A stretch of DNA of 60,292 nucleotides from NCBI GenBank assembly GCA_023402075.1, contig JAEXCS010000047.1:1-60292 (forward strand), written 5' to 3'. The DNA comes from Bacillota bacterium. GTDB taxonomy: Bacteria > Bacillota > Clostridia > Oscillospirales > Oscillospiraceae. Below are positions 1 through 7,992 of this stretch, piece after piece. Each line of letters opens with the position of its first letter. Position 1 is the stretch's first letter. The notes beneath the pieces are model-generated. The model did no database searches. It had not been told where the DNA came from and saw only the letters and a list, made by a program, of their open reading frames with translations. The translations under genes were made by a program, and so were the position numbers.

Positions 1-19
1 AGTCCGGTCACCGGCACCA
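1..19 (+). tRNA. 3' end of a tRNA (partial, possibly tRNA-Thr)
   Basis: The first 19 bases fit the 3' end of a tRNA: the last three T-loop bases AGT, a T-stem half CCGGT, an acceptor half CACCGGC, discriminator A and an encoded CCA at 17-19. The missing 5' acceptor half would be GCCGGTG, which is common in Firmicute threonine tRNAs, but the anticodon is outside the window so identity is a guess. It lies 26 bp before the initiator tRNA. Confidence 0.7.
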
Positions 20-45
20 TTGGTATTTGCAGCGCCAATTTATAT

Positions 46-121
<76 letters not shown>

Positions 122-123
122 TA

Positions 124-167
124 AAGGCACCTGATTTTGTAGGAAATCAGGTGCCTTTCTTTTTTTG
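124..167 (+). terminator. Intrinsic terminator of the tRNA transcript
   Basis: A 16-bp near-perfect stem (124-139 with 143-158, AAAGGCACCTGATTT side) is followed by a T-rich run to 167. It begins three bases after the tRNA CCA end. LacI is convergent from the other side. Confidence 0.9.
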
Positions 168-197
168 CTCCGCAAAGGGGCGTTGTCCAGCCCGGGG

Positions 198-1190
198 CTA
201 GGTGCTGGACCGAACAATCAGCTCCGGCAGAATGGAAATCCCCCTCCCCACGTCTCTTTGAATAAAAATATCGTGGAGGGTATTTGCCGCAAGAGAAGAA
301 AGAAGCTCGATTTTCGTATCCAGCACCGTTACATCCGGAAAATGCAGATTTGGATAACAAATATTATCATAGCCCACAATCCCAACGTCCCCGGGAACGG
401 ACAATCCTAACTCCCGGAACGCAAGAAGACCATAGCCTGCGGAAATATCGTTGCTAAATATTACCGCAGTATGCTGCCGCGCCAATGGAAGAAATGCTTC
501 TGCAAAGGCATGAACTGCGTCGTATCCGGGTTCCAACTGGAAAATATTTTCCTGCGCATTCATAGGCAGGCCCCTCCGCCTGATTGCCGACGAGAGGGCC
601 TCTCTCTTTTTCGCACTGTTTTGATTCCGGGTGCAGCACGCAAAATAAATGTTTTTATATCCTCGCTCTGTAAGGTGGTCCAGAATCAGCTCCGCTCCCG
701 CGGTGTGGTCCACCGAAACAGTGTGCGCATCAGCAGCAGACAACCAGCCGTTAATGGCAATAATCGGCGTACCGGACAGATACTTCTGCACGCTGGCCTC
801 AATCTCCGGCACAGAGAACGCCGAACCCACCAGCACCAGTCCGTCCACTTGCTTTTCCGCCAAAATGCGGACATACTCCAGCTTTCTTTCAAGAGACCCT
901 CCCGTGGGGCAGAGAAACGAGGTGTAGCCCCACTTGAAAAAGCAGTCCTCCAAAACATGGGCGGCGGTGGCGTAATACAGATTTCGAATCTCCGAAGAAA
1001 TAATGCCCACATTTTTGCTGGAACTTTTGACAAGGCTCCTGGCCAGGGCGTTGGGAACATAATTATTCCGCACAAAGACGTCCTCCACCCGCTTGCGCGT
1101 CTTGGGAGAAACCTTTTCCGGCGAGTTGATGACTCTTGAGATGGTAGAGATCGAGACACCAGCCTCTGCCGCAATTTCATAAATGTTCAT
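198..1190 (-). CDS. LacI-family transcriptional regulator of the TRAP/C5-acid cluster
   Basis: A 330-residue LacI/GalR-type repressor. Residues 1-50 form the helix-turn-helix and hinge (IYEIAAEAGVSISTISRVIN, then PEKVSPKTRKRVEDV), and from about residue 60 there is a periplasmic-binding-protein-like sensor domain with the usual NVGIISSEI opening and VGIVGYDNI motif near the end. Length is normal for the family. It is divergent from the TRAP transporter genes with a 280-bp shared spacer that holds two LacI/cre-like palindromes, so it most likely represses that operon and itself; the ligand is probably the imported acid or a pathway intermediate (inference). The AAGGAG ribosome site is about 13 bases from the ATG, a little far. 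Confidence 0.9.
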   Translation of the reverse strand: MNIYEIAAEAGVSISTISRVINSPEKVSPKTRKRVEDVFVRNNYVPNALARSLVKSSSKNVGIISSEIRNLYYATAAHVLEDCFFKWGYTSFLCPTGGSLERKLEYVRILAEKQVDGLVLVGSAFSVPEIEASVQKYLSGTPIIAINGWLSAADAHTVSVDHTAGAELILDHLTERGYKNIYFACCTRNQNSAKKREALSSAIRRRGLPMNAQENIFQLEPGYDAVHAFAEAFLPLARQHTAVIFSNDISAGYGLLAFRELGLSVPGDVGIVGYDNICYPNLHFPDVTVLDTKIELLSSLAANTLHDIFIQRDVGRGISILPELIVRSST

Positions 1191-1232
1191 AGACAGCGGA
1201 CGACTCCTTACCAGATTAATTTACTTGTGCTT

Positions 1233-1261
1233 ATTATCATATAAACACAAGTAAAATGCAA
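1233..1261 (-). promoter_or_regulatory. Predicted promoter of the LacI gene
   Basis: Read on the minus strand: TTGCAT (1256-1261), 17-bp spacer, GATAAT (1233-1238), placed 43 bp before the LacI start. Predicted from sequence only. Confidence 0.5.
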
Positions 1262-1280
1262 CCAGTTTTCTTACAGCAAA

Positions 1281-1296
1281 AAGAAAACGCTTTCAT
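1281..1296. promoter_or_regulatory. LacI/CcpA-type operator (distal)
   Basis: The palindrome AAGAAAACGCTTTCAT reads ATGAAAGCGTTTTCTT on the other strand and matches the cre/LacI operator consensus (TGNAARCGNWWWCA) except at the last A. It lies upstream of both divergent promoters and could act with the site at 1433-1448 in a DNA loop. Confidence 0.6.
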
Positions 1297-1396
1297 TTTT
1301 ATTTTTTCAACGCAAAATATTATTTCTGAATTATATAAATTTCCTGGCAAAATATATGTTATTATACCAAATATTTTTAAATATCCCAAGACTATA

Positions 1397-1426
1397 TTGA
1401 CAAATACACCACTATAATTGTATAGT
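1397..1426 (+). promoter_or_regulatory. Predicted promoter of the TRAP/C5-acid operon
   Basis: TTGACA at 1397-1402 and TATAGT at 1421-1426 with an 18-bp spacer. The operator at 1433-1448 starts just after the -10, where a repressor would cover the start site. Confidence 0.7.
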
Positions 1427-1432
1427 CTATTT

Positions 1433-1448
1433 ATGAAAGCGCTTGCAA
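1433..1448. promoter_or_regulatory. LacI/CcpA-type operator (proximal)
   Basis: ATGAAAGCGCTTGCAA matches the cre/LacI-family consensus with a central CG. It sits directly downstream of the predicted -10 of the TRAP operon and 23 bp before the start codon. It could bind the adjacent LacI protein, CcpA, or both. The 11-mer AAGCGCTTGCA recurs at 28387-28397 inside the nifJ promoter, which favours a global CcpA-like role for at least one of the two. Confidence 0.7.
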
Positions 1449-1470
1449 AATTAAATGGTGGGAGGACAGT

Positions 1471-3444
1471 ATGGAAGAGAAAATGACCAATGCTCCAAAC
1501 GCGCAGGAGGGACGGCTGGAGGAGCTGATCGAAAACGAGGAACCTTCAGGCGGAAAGGTGCCCACCGGTAAACGCACACCGCTGCAATGGGTCATTCGCA
1601 GCGCGGCAATTTTGTTCACTGCATACATGTTCTACGCAACAGTTTTCGGGCCATATAAAACGACCATCGTGCACCGGGCACTGTTTCTCATTGTAATGAG
1701 CTTTGTTTTCTTTTCGGTGGGGAAGCCGCTGAAATTTAAAAATGGCCGTTTTCCCCACTTGGCAAGGACGATTGACTGGGTTTTCATCGGGGCTATTTTT
1801 ATCTGCGCAGGATATATCGTATTTGATTACCGCTCTGTACTGGCACTGTTTACGGCAAACCAGCTAAGTATGCCGCAGATTGCCATTGCCACGGTTCTGG
1901 TCATCGTGGTGCTGGAAATGGCCAGACGGACAAGCCTGACGTTTTTTATTCTCGCTCTGATCGGCATTTCTTACAGTATGTTTGGAAACTACCTCAGCGG
2001 GCCGCTAAATCACGCGGGATTGAGCTTTCGACGGCTGATTTATCTTACCTCCTTTACGGAGGAAGGTATTTTCGGTCTGGGTCTGTCGGTGGCGTCCACC
2101 TATCTGTTCATGTTCATCCTGTTCGGCGCGTGCCTTCAGGGCACCGGCGCGGCCAACGTGATGATGGATTTTTGCAACGGCCCGTTCGGCAGGTATGACG
2201 GCGGTCCGGCGAAAACCTCGGTGGTCAGCAGCGCACTTATGGGTACCGTGTCCGGCAGTTCCATTTCCAATGTTGTCACCACCGGCTCCATTACGATTCC
2301 ACTTATGAAAAAGCTTGGCTTTAAGCCCCATGTGGCGGCAGCCATCGAGGTAACTGCCTCGGAAGGCGGACAGATTATGCCCCCGGTGATGGGTGCCGCA
2401 GCCTTTATTATGGCGGAAATGACCGGTATCCCCTATTCCACCATTGCCTTGGCGGCAGTGATTCCCGCGTTTCTCTACTTTCTCAACGCTTTTTTTATTG
2501 TTCACTTTGAGGCCAAGAAAAGCGGTATTCACGGCATGAAAAAAGAGGAGCTGCCCAACTGGAAGCAGGTTTTGAAAAGCGGGTGGCACCTCATCATGCC
2601 CATCGGTGTGCTGTTCTATCTGCTGATGGGAAAATCCTATACGACCATGTTTTCCGGGTTGGTGTGCATTGTGCTGCTGATTGCGTCGGCCCAGATTCGT
2701 CCCGGAACCCAAATATCTTTCCGCCAGATTCTTGACATTTTCGAGCAGGGCGTGCGGGATACCGCGGGAGTGGTGGCAATTCTCTGCGGTCTGGGCCTTG
2801 TGACGCAGGCTGTCACAGTGACAGGGCTTGGCGCCCGCATCACCACAATTTTGGTCAACTCCGTGGGCGGTTCCACCCTAGGACTGGTTTTGGTTGCCAT
2901 GGTGGTGACCATCATTTTGGGCTGCGGCATGACAACCCCCATCGCCTATTCCCTGGTCGCAATTTTCGTTGCGCCCGCGTTGGTGGAGGTGGGCTTTCCC
3001 GTGCTGGCCGCACACATGTTCCTGTTCTTCTTTGCCATCAAATCCGGCTCCACCCCGCCGGTAGCGGTGGTGGCCGCCGTTGCGGCGGGAATCGCTCAGG
3101 CCGACTTCTGGAAGACGGCGATTCAGGGCACCATTTTCGGCGTAGCCTCCTATCTGGTGGCCTTCGGGTATCTGATTAATCCCACCTTGCTTTTGATAGG
3201 CTCCCCGCTTTTTATCGCGCAGTCCTGCGCAACGGCGATTGTCGGCGTTCTGGCAATGGCAGGCGGCGTTCAGGGCTGGATGTTTACCCGCTGCACACCT
3301 CTGGAGCGGATCATGCTGATCGCGGGAGCGTTTTGCATGATTCTTGCCGGTACGCTCACCGATGTTGTCGGCATTGTACTGGTGGGTGCTACCCTTCTCA
3401 ATTCCTACGGAAAAGCGAAAAAGCTGAAGGCGGCCGGTACATAA
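1471..3444 (+). CDS. TRAP transporter fused permease (DctQ-DctM, 4TM/12TM)
   Basis: A 657-residue integral membrane protein of the fused TRAP permease type. A charged cytoplasmic N-terminus (about 40 residues) is followed by a small DctQ-like set of segments and then the large DctM-like domain, with glycine-rich stretches such as GSSISNVVTTGSITIPLMKK (about 265-285) and a typical GCGMTTPIAYSLV segment near 490. TRAP permeases use the Na+ gradient to import carboxylates delivered by an extracytoplasmic binding protein, here the TAXI lipoprotein that follows. It is the first gene of a seven-gene operon with isomerase, CoA-transferase, lyase and hydratase genes, so the substrate is probably an unsaturated di- or tricarboxylate. 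A GGGAGG-like site precedes the ATG. Confidence 0.93.
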   Translation: MEEKMTNAPNAQEGRLEELIENEEPSGGKVPTGKRTPLQWVIRSAAILFTAYMFYATVFGPYKTTIVHRALFLIVMSFVFFSVGKPLKFKNGRFPHLARTIDWVFIGAIFICAGYIVFDYRSVLALFTANQLSMPQIAIATVLVIVVLEMARRTSLTFFILALIGISYSMFGNYLSGPLNHAGLSFRRLIYLTSFTEEGIFGLGLSVASTYLFMFILFGACLQGTGAANVMMDFCNGPFGRYDGGPAKTSVVSSALMGTVSGSSISNVVTTGSITIPLMKKLGFKPHVAAAIEVTASEGGQIMPPVMGAAAFIMAEMTGIPYSTIALAAVIPAFLYFLNAFFIVHFEAKKSGIHGMKKEELPNWKQVLKSGWHLIMPIGVLFYLLMGKSYTTMFSGLVCIVLLIASAQIRPGTQISFRQILDIFEQGVRDTAGVVAILCGLGLVTQAVTVTGLGARITTILVNSVGGSTLGLVLVAMVVTIILGCGMTTPIAYSLVAIFVAPALVEVGFPVLAAHMFLFFFAIKSGSTPPVAVVAAVAAGIAQADFWKTAIQGTIFGVASYLVAFGYLINPTLLLIGSPLFIAQSCATAIVGVLAMAGGVQGWMFTRCTPLERIMLIAGAFCMILAGTLTDVVGIVLVGATLLNSYGKAKKLKAAGT

Positions 3445-3520
3445 GTCCGCGCGCCGCACCGTAAACATCCGCCGGCATCGGATGCCGGAAAAATATAACG
3501 GATATAGAAGGAGAAGAAGT

Positions 3521-4543
3521 ATGAAAAGAACAAACAGGCTCTTTGCGTCTCTCATGGCAGTCTGCATGCTGCTGGGCACAGCCGCAGGCTGCGGCAGCAC
3601 CAATGTCGGCGGGCAGCCCCAGTCTTCTGCACCGCAGGAAAGCGCCCCAGAAAAAACCGAGTCACTGAAATGGAGCTTGGCAACCTCCAGTTCTGGCTCC
3701 TCCCCCAATACGCTGGGATCCATCATTTCCAATGTTCTGAACAATAATCAGGACGCAGTGGAGCTTTCCGCGCAGGTCACAGCGGGTTTTAACGAAAACC
3801 TGTATCTGGTGATGCAGGGCGACGCCGACCTTGGCATGGGCACCTGCCTGGATTTGGCCCAAGCTTATACCATGCAGGAGGGCTTTGAAGACGAGGGCTT
3901 CAAGGACCTTCGCTTGATTGGCCTGTACGCCATCGAGTACGGCCATCAAATTACCCGTGCGGACTCCAACATCAAGACGCTAGACGACCTGATTGGAAAA
4001 AAGCTGAACATCAACACGCCCTCCTCCGTCACCGCGTCCAGAAACAGACTGATTATCGGTGGAATGGGTAAAACGCCCGAAGACTTCCAGATTTTTGAGA
4101 TTGCCACCAGCGGCGCCATGGACGGCCTGCGCGACAAGACCTTCGACGCTACCTTTAATGGCATGAGTATTGGAAATTCCTCCGTCACAGAGCTGTCCAG
4201 CCAGATTCCCGTACATCTGATTGACATTCCTGAGGACGTGTTTGAAAAGTTCAACGAGGCAGCCGGCGGCGCCTTCGGCTACGGGGTTATTCCCGGCGGA
4301 ACCTACAAGGGGCAGGACGAGGACTGCAACACCTGGATCGGCTATAACATGCTGTACTGCCGCGCTGACACCGATGAAGAGGCCGTCTATCAGTTGACCC
4401 GTACCCTGTGGGAAAATTTGGACGCTCTGGCGGCCGCCGACACCGGCTTTGGCGCCCTCAGCATCGACATGGCGGCGTTTGGTCCGGACCTCCCCTTCCA
4501 CCCCGGCGCAGAGCGCTATTTAAAGGAAATCAATGCCATGTAA
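3521..4543 (+). CDS. TAXI-family TRAP solute-binding lipoprotein
   Basis: A 340-residue exported binding protein. The N-terminus MKRTNRLFASLMAVCML is a signal peptide ending in a lipobox LGTAAGC, so the mature protein is lipid-anchored at Cys24. A Ser/Pro/Gln-rich linker follows, then the TAXI-type fold (SLKWSLATSSSGSS, near residue 50, and NINTPSSVTASRNR, near 165). I chose the ATG at 3521 because GAAGGAG lies seven to twelve bases upstream and the signal peptide begins there; an in-frame ATG at 3482 would put an arginine-rich block in front of it. It partners the fused permease 76 bp upstream, as is usual for TAXI systems. Confidence 0.92.
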   Translation: MKRTNRLFASLMAVCMLLGTAAGCGSTNVGGQPQSSAPQESAPEKTESLKWSLATSSSGSSPNTLGSIISNVLNNNQDAVELSAQVTAGFNENLYLVMQGDADLGMGTCLDLAQAYTMQEGFEDEGFKDLRLIGLYAIEYGHQITRADSNIKTLDDLIGKKLNINTPSSVTASRNRLIIGGMGKTPEDFQIFEIATSGAMDGLRDKTFDATFNGMSIGNSSVTELSSQIPVHLIDIPEDVFEKFNEAAGGAFGYGVIPGGTYKGQDEDCNTWIGYNMLYCRADTDEEAVYQLTRTLWENLDALAAADTGFGALSIDMAAFGPDLPFHPGAERYLKEINAM

Positions 4544-4566
4544 CCGGTTTTGTGGCACTGGAACGC

Positions 4567-4594
4567 GTTCCCCCGAGACTTTTCCCGGGGGAAC
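4567..4594 (+). terminator. Intra-operon hairpin between binding protein and isomerase genes
   Basis: GTTCCCCCG (4567-4575) pairs with CGGGGGAAC (4586-4594). No long T-run follows, so it may stabilise or partly terminate the message and raise transporter expression relative to the enzymes. Confidence 0.5.
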
Positions 4595-4625
4595 CCAATC
4601 AAACAAACGGTATGGGAGGTCTTTT

Positions 4626-5807
4626 ATGAATCAGTCAAACTCCATCCGGTGCTCCATCGTGCGGGGCGGCACCAGCAAGGCTATTTTTATTATGGAAAAT
4701 CAACTGCCACGGGACCCTGTGCTGCGGGAAAAGACGATTCTGGCCCTGTACGGAAGTCCCGATGTCCGGGAGATCGACGGTCTGGGCGGCGGTGACCTGT
4801 TGACCAGCAAGCTGGCCATCATCGGCCCGCCCTCCTGCGAGGGCGCGGACGTGGACTACACTTTCGCTCAGGTGAGCATGGACGAAGCCTTTGTGGAGTT
4901 TAACAGCAACTGCGGCAACATTTCCGCAGGGGTAGGCCCCTTTGCCATCCACGCAGGGCTGGTTCGGGCAGTGGAGCCTGTGACCACAGTCCGCATCCAC
5001 CTAGTGAATCTGGGCAGGATTATGGTAGCACAGGTTCCCGTGGAAAACGGCGAGCCTGCGGTGGACGGTGATTTCGCCATTGACGGTGTTCCCGGCACTG
5101 GCGCCCGGATTTCCCTTGATTGGAGCGCCGTGTGCGGCGGCACCACAGGCAAGCTGCTGCCCACCGGAAACCCTTTGGACGAGGTGACGCTGGATGGAAA
5201 AACCTATCACATTTCTATTGTGGACGCAGGAACTATCAGCGTCTTTGTCCACGCCGCCGAGCTTCACATGACGGGCGTGGAAACCCCGCAGGAAATTGAG
5301 GGCAACAAAGCCCTGTGCACCCTGCTGGAATCCGTCCGGGGCAAGGCCTGCGAGCTGCTGGGGATGGTGGAGGACTATCGGGACGCAGTGGAAAAAACGC
5401 CGTATCTGCCCTTTATCTGCCCAGTGATAGAAGCGGTTGACTACGCCTGCTTTAACGGGACAAAGGTAAAAAAGGAAGACATCGCCTTTGCCGCACGGCT
5501 GTTCAACATGGGCCATCTGGTCAACAAGACCTATGCGGGGAGCGGAACGGTGTGCACGGGCGTTGCAGCCCGGATTGAGGGCACAGTGGTAAACCGGCTG
5601 CTAAAGGACGCGGCCAAGCAGCAGGACATGATATACTTCGGCCACGCCTCCGGAAGTATCCCCGTGGAAGCAGCGGTTTGCAAAGAAGCCGACGGCTCGT
5701 GGCGAATTGAAAAGGCAAACATCTTTCGAACAGCCCGCGTTCTGATGGACGGTACCGCCTATGTGCGCCAAAGCGCCATTGAGGAAAAGCGGCTGCACAG
5801 GGGCTGA
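4626..5807 (+). CDS. PrpF-family (DUF453) isomerase, likely methylitaconate/itaconate delta-isomerase-like
   Basis: A 393-residue member of the PrpF/DUF453 family, whose members move a double bond in unsaturated carboxylates (2-methylaconitate isomerase, 4-oxalomesaconate tautomerase, methylitaconate delta-isomerase of Eubacterium barkeri). The family signatures are visible: VRGGTSKAIFI at 12-22, GLGGGDLLTSKLA at 52-64 with Lys62, and EFNSNCGNISAGVGPFA at 91-107 with Cys96, the two residues used as acid/base in PrpF. The ATG at 4626 has GGGAGG seven bases upstream. Next to a LeuCD-type hydratase, a CoA-transferase and a lyase, the simplest role is isomerising an exo-methylene diacid such as itaconate to citraconate; this is inference. 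Methylcitrate-cycle PrpF is less likely because no AcnD, PrpB or PrpC is present. Confidence 0.85.
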   Translation: MNQSNSIRCSIVRGGTSKAIFIMENQLPRDPVLREKTILALYGSPDVREIDGLGGGDLLTSKLAIIGPPSCEGADVDYTFAQVSMDEAFVEFNSNCGNISAGVGPFAIHAGLVRAVEPVTTVRIHLVNLGRIMVAQVPVENGEPAVDGDFAIDGVPGTGARISLDWSAVCGGTTGKLLPTGNPLDEVTLDGKTYHISIVDAGTISVFVHAAELHMTGVETPQEIEGNKALCTLLESVRGKACELLGMVEDYRDAVEKTPYLPFICPVIEAVDYACFNGTKVKKEDIAFAARLFNMGHLVNKTYAGSGTVCTGVAARIEGTVVNRLLKDAAKQQDMIYFGHASGSIPVEAAVCKEADGSWRIEKANIFRTARVLMDGTAYVRQSAIEEKRLHRG

Positions 5808-5846
5808 CGTCAGCAACCAAGATAAAGAGAAAGGGCGAACTAAATC

Positions 5847-7040
5847 ATGGAAAACGGAGCGCTGTCTGGAATCACAGTTATCGACCTGACCCGCGTGCTT
5901 GCGGGACCTTATTGCTCTATGATGCTGGCGGATATGGGAGCCGACGTCATTAAGGTGGAGGTGCCCGGCAAGGGCGACGACAGCCGCGGGCACTATCCGC
6001 AGATCAATGGCGAGAGCGCCTATTATATGAATCTAAACCGCAACAAGCGCAGCATGACCCTGAATCTCAAAAGTGAGGAGGGGAAAGCGATTCTCAGGGC
6101 GCTGGTGAAAAAAGCAGATGTGATTCTGGAAAACTACCGCCCCGGCGTAATGGAAAAGCTGGGCCTGGGCTATGAGGATCTTAAAAAAATTAACCCCGGC
6201 ATTATTTACGGCTGCGTGTCCGGCTTCGGCCACTACGGTCCATACAGTCAGCGCCCCGGCTATGACATCATCGGCCAAGCCATGGGCGGTCTGATGAGCA
6301 CCACCGGCTGGCCCGGCGGCGACCCCACCCGCTCCGGCACGGCGATGTCCGACGTAATGGGCGGTATCAGTCTGGCCGTTGGGGTGCTATCTGCCTACAT
6401 TAATAAGCAGCGCACCGGAGCGGGGCAGCTGGTGGATGTGGCTCTGGTGGATTCCATCGTCTCCTCTCTGGAGATTATCAACCAGATTTATCTCGTTACA
6501 GGGCGAATTCCCTCCCGCATCGGAAACCGCTACGAAGCTTCCTATCCCTACGACTCCTTTCGGGCGAAGGACGGTATGCTGGTAATCGGCGCGGGCAACG
6601 ACAAGCTGTTTCATCTGCTTTGCGAGCTGATGGGGCAGCCCGCGCTGGAGGAAGACCCCCGGTTCCTCACAAATATCACGCGGGTGGAGCACCACGCAGC
6701 CCTCAAGCCGATTATTGAGGATTGGCTGGCAAGCTATGACACAGAGGCGGCGGTGCAGATGATTTTAGACGCAGGTGTTCCCGCCGGGCCCATTTACAAC
6801 ATCGATCAGGTGACCCGTGACCCGCACATCGCGGGAGCACGAGAGATGTTTGTGGAAATAGAGCATCCCGTGGCCGGAAAGCTGAAAATCACCGGCAACC
6901 AAATTAAGCTGAGCGAAACGCCGGTCCACTACGAGCGGCCCGCCCCGCTGCTGGGCCAGCACACATCGGAGATTCTGAAGGAGTTTCTGTGTCTGGACGA
7001 AACGGCCATACAGGAGCTTGCAGAGAAGAAGGTGGTTTAA
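5847..7040 (+). CDS. CaiB/BaiF class III CoA-transferase, candidate citramalate CoA-transferase
   Basis: A 397-residue class III CoA-transferase. The N-terminal GITVIDLTRVLAGPYCSMML (about 8-27) and GADVIKVEVPGKGD (31-44) are typical, and the catalytic aspartate is Asp169 in SGTAMSDVMGG, the same number as in formyl-CoA transferase. These enzymes transfer CoA through an aspartyl-CoA intermediate. The pair class III CoA-transferase plus HMG-CoA-lyase-like enzyme, found here 1 bp apart, is the one known in Chloroflexus for succinyl-CoA:(R)-citramalate CoA-transferase and (R)-citramalyl-CoA lyase. Assignment to citramalate is inferred from that context; other 2-hydroxy or methyl-branched acids are possible. 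Confidence 0.9.
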   Translation: MENGALSGITVIDLTRVLAGPYCSMMLADMGADVIKVEVPGKGDDSRGHYPQINGESAYYMNLNRNKRSMTLNLKSEEGKAILRALVKKADVILENYRPGVMEKLGLGYEDLKKINPGIIYGCVSGFGHYGPYSQRPGYDIIGQAMGGLMSTTGWPGGDPTRSGTAMSDVMGGISLAVGVLSAYINKQRTGAGQLVDVALVDSIVSSLEIINQIYLVTGRIPSRIGNRYEASYPYDSFRAKDGMLVIGAGNDKLFHLLCELMGQPALEEDPRFLTNITRVEHHAALKPIIEDWLASYDTEAAVQMILDAGVPAGPIYNIDQVTRDPHIAGAREMFVEIEHPVAGKLKITGNQIKLSETPVHYERPAPLLGQHTSEILKEFLCLDETAIQELAEKKVV

Positions 7041-7041
7041 C

Positions 7042-7938
7042 GTGGGAAAAAAATGTCCTGACATCTACGAGGTAGGCCCCCGCGACGGCTTTCAGAATAT
7101 CAAGGACTTTATTCCTACACAGACAAAGCTTGAAACGGTCAGGCTACTGCTGGAATCCGGCGTGAAGCGCATTCAGCTGACGTCCTTTGTCAGCCCGAAG
7201 GCAATTCCCCAGCTTGCCGACGCCAGAGAGGTGACGGAACACTTTGCAGGGCACTATCCGGACGTGACCTTCGGCGCGTTGGTTCCCAATTTATATGGCG
7301 CAAAAGCAGCATACGACTGCGGAATCCGGGAAATTGCATATGTGGCCTCCGTCAGTGAGTCCCACAACCAGGCCAACATCAACCACACCCACCGGCAGTC
7401 CCTTGAGGAGCTTATGAAAATCCGGGAAAAGCTTCCGGATATAAGTATTATTTTCGGCATGGCCACCTCCTTTGGCTGCCCTTTCGAGGGGGAAACCCCC
7501 TTAGATAAGCTGGTGGCCTTTATGGAGCAGGGTGTGCGCGCCGGGGCCGACATTATTGAGCTGTCCGACACCATCGGAAGCGCATACCCGCAGCAGGTCC
7601 GCGACGCGTTTCGGGCGGCAAAGCAGGCATTTCCCGGTATACCCTTGGGCTATCACTCCCACGACACCCGAAACATGGGCATTCTCAACAGTTGGATTGC
7701 ACTGGAGGAGGGGACCTCGTATCTGCAAAGCTCCATCGGCGGTCTGGGGGGATGCCCGTTTGCGCCCGGCGCCTCTGGCAACTGCGCCACAGAGGATCTG
7801 GTTTATTCGTTAAACAAGTCCGGCTACGACACTGGAATTGATTTTGACCGTCTTTTGACCTGTGCAAGATATGTCAAAGAGCGGGTGGACGGCTGCTTCA
7901 GCGGACACCAGATTAACCTCTACGCCCAGAAATCGTGA
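7042..7938 (+). CDS. HMG-CoA lyase-like protein, candidate (R)-citramalyl-CoA lyase
   Basis: A 298-residue TIM-barrel lyase of the HMG-CoA lyase family. Key family residues are present: Arg14-Asp15 in VGPRDGFQN, the metal ligands His205 and His207 in YHSHDTRN, and Cys238 in the G-loop signature GLGGCPFAPGASGN. The residue that is glutamate in HMG-CoA lyases (E of EVTSFVSPK) is Gln45 here (IQLTSFVSPK), which suggests a changed substrate. I chose the GTG at 7042 because AGAAGGTGG lies just upstream and it starts one base after the CoA-transferase stop; an overlapping TTG at 7018 is less convincing. Context suggests retro-Claisen cleavage of citramalyl-CoA to acetyl-CoA and pyruvate. Confidence 0.87.
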   Translation: MGKKCPDIYEVGPRDGFQNIKDFIPTQTKLETVRLLLESGVKRIQLTSFVSPKAIPQLADAREVTEHFAGHYPDVTFGALVPNLYGAKAAYDCGIREIAYVASVSESHNQANINHTHRQSLEELMKIREKLPDISIIFGMATSFGCPFEGETPLDKLVAFMEQGVRAGADIIELSDTIGSAYPQQVRDAFRAAKQAFPGIPLGYHSHDTRNMGILNSWIALEEGTSYLQSSIGGLGGCPFAPGASGNCATEDLVYSLNKSGYDTGIDFDRLLTCARYVKERVDGCFSGHQINLYAQKS

Positions 7939-7992
7939 AAATACAGGTCCCTCTTTTAGCTTAAATAAGCAGGACCTTTGGGGAGATAGTTT

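Noticed and set aside
4626..5807. PrpF of the methylcitrate cycle.
   Set aside because: The enzyme family is right, but prpB, prpC and acnD are absent and the neighbours are a LeuCD-type hydratase, CoA-transferase and lyase.
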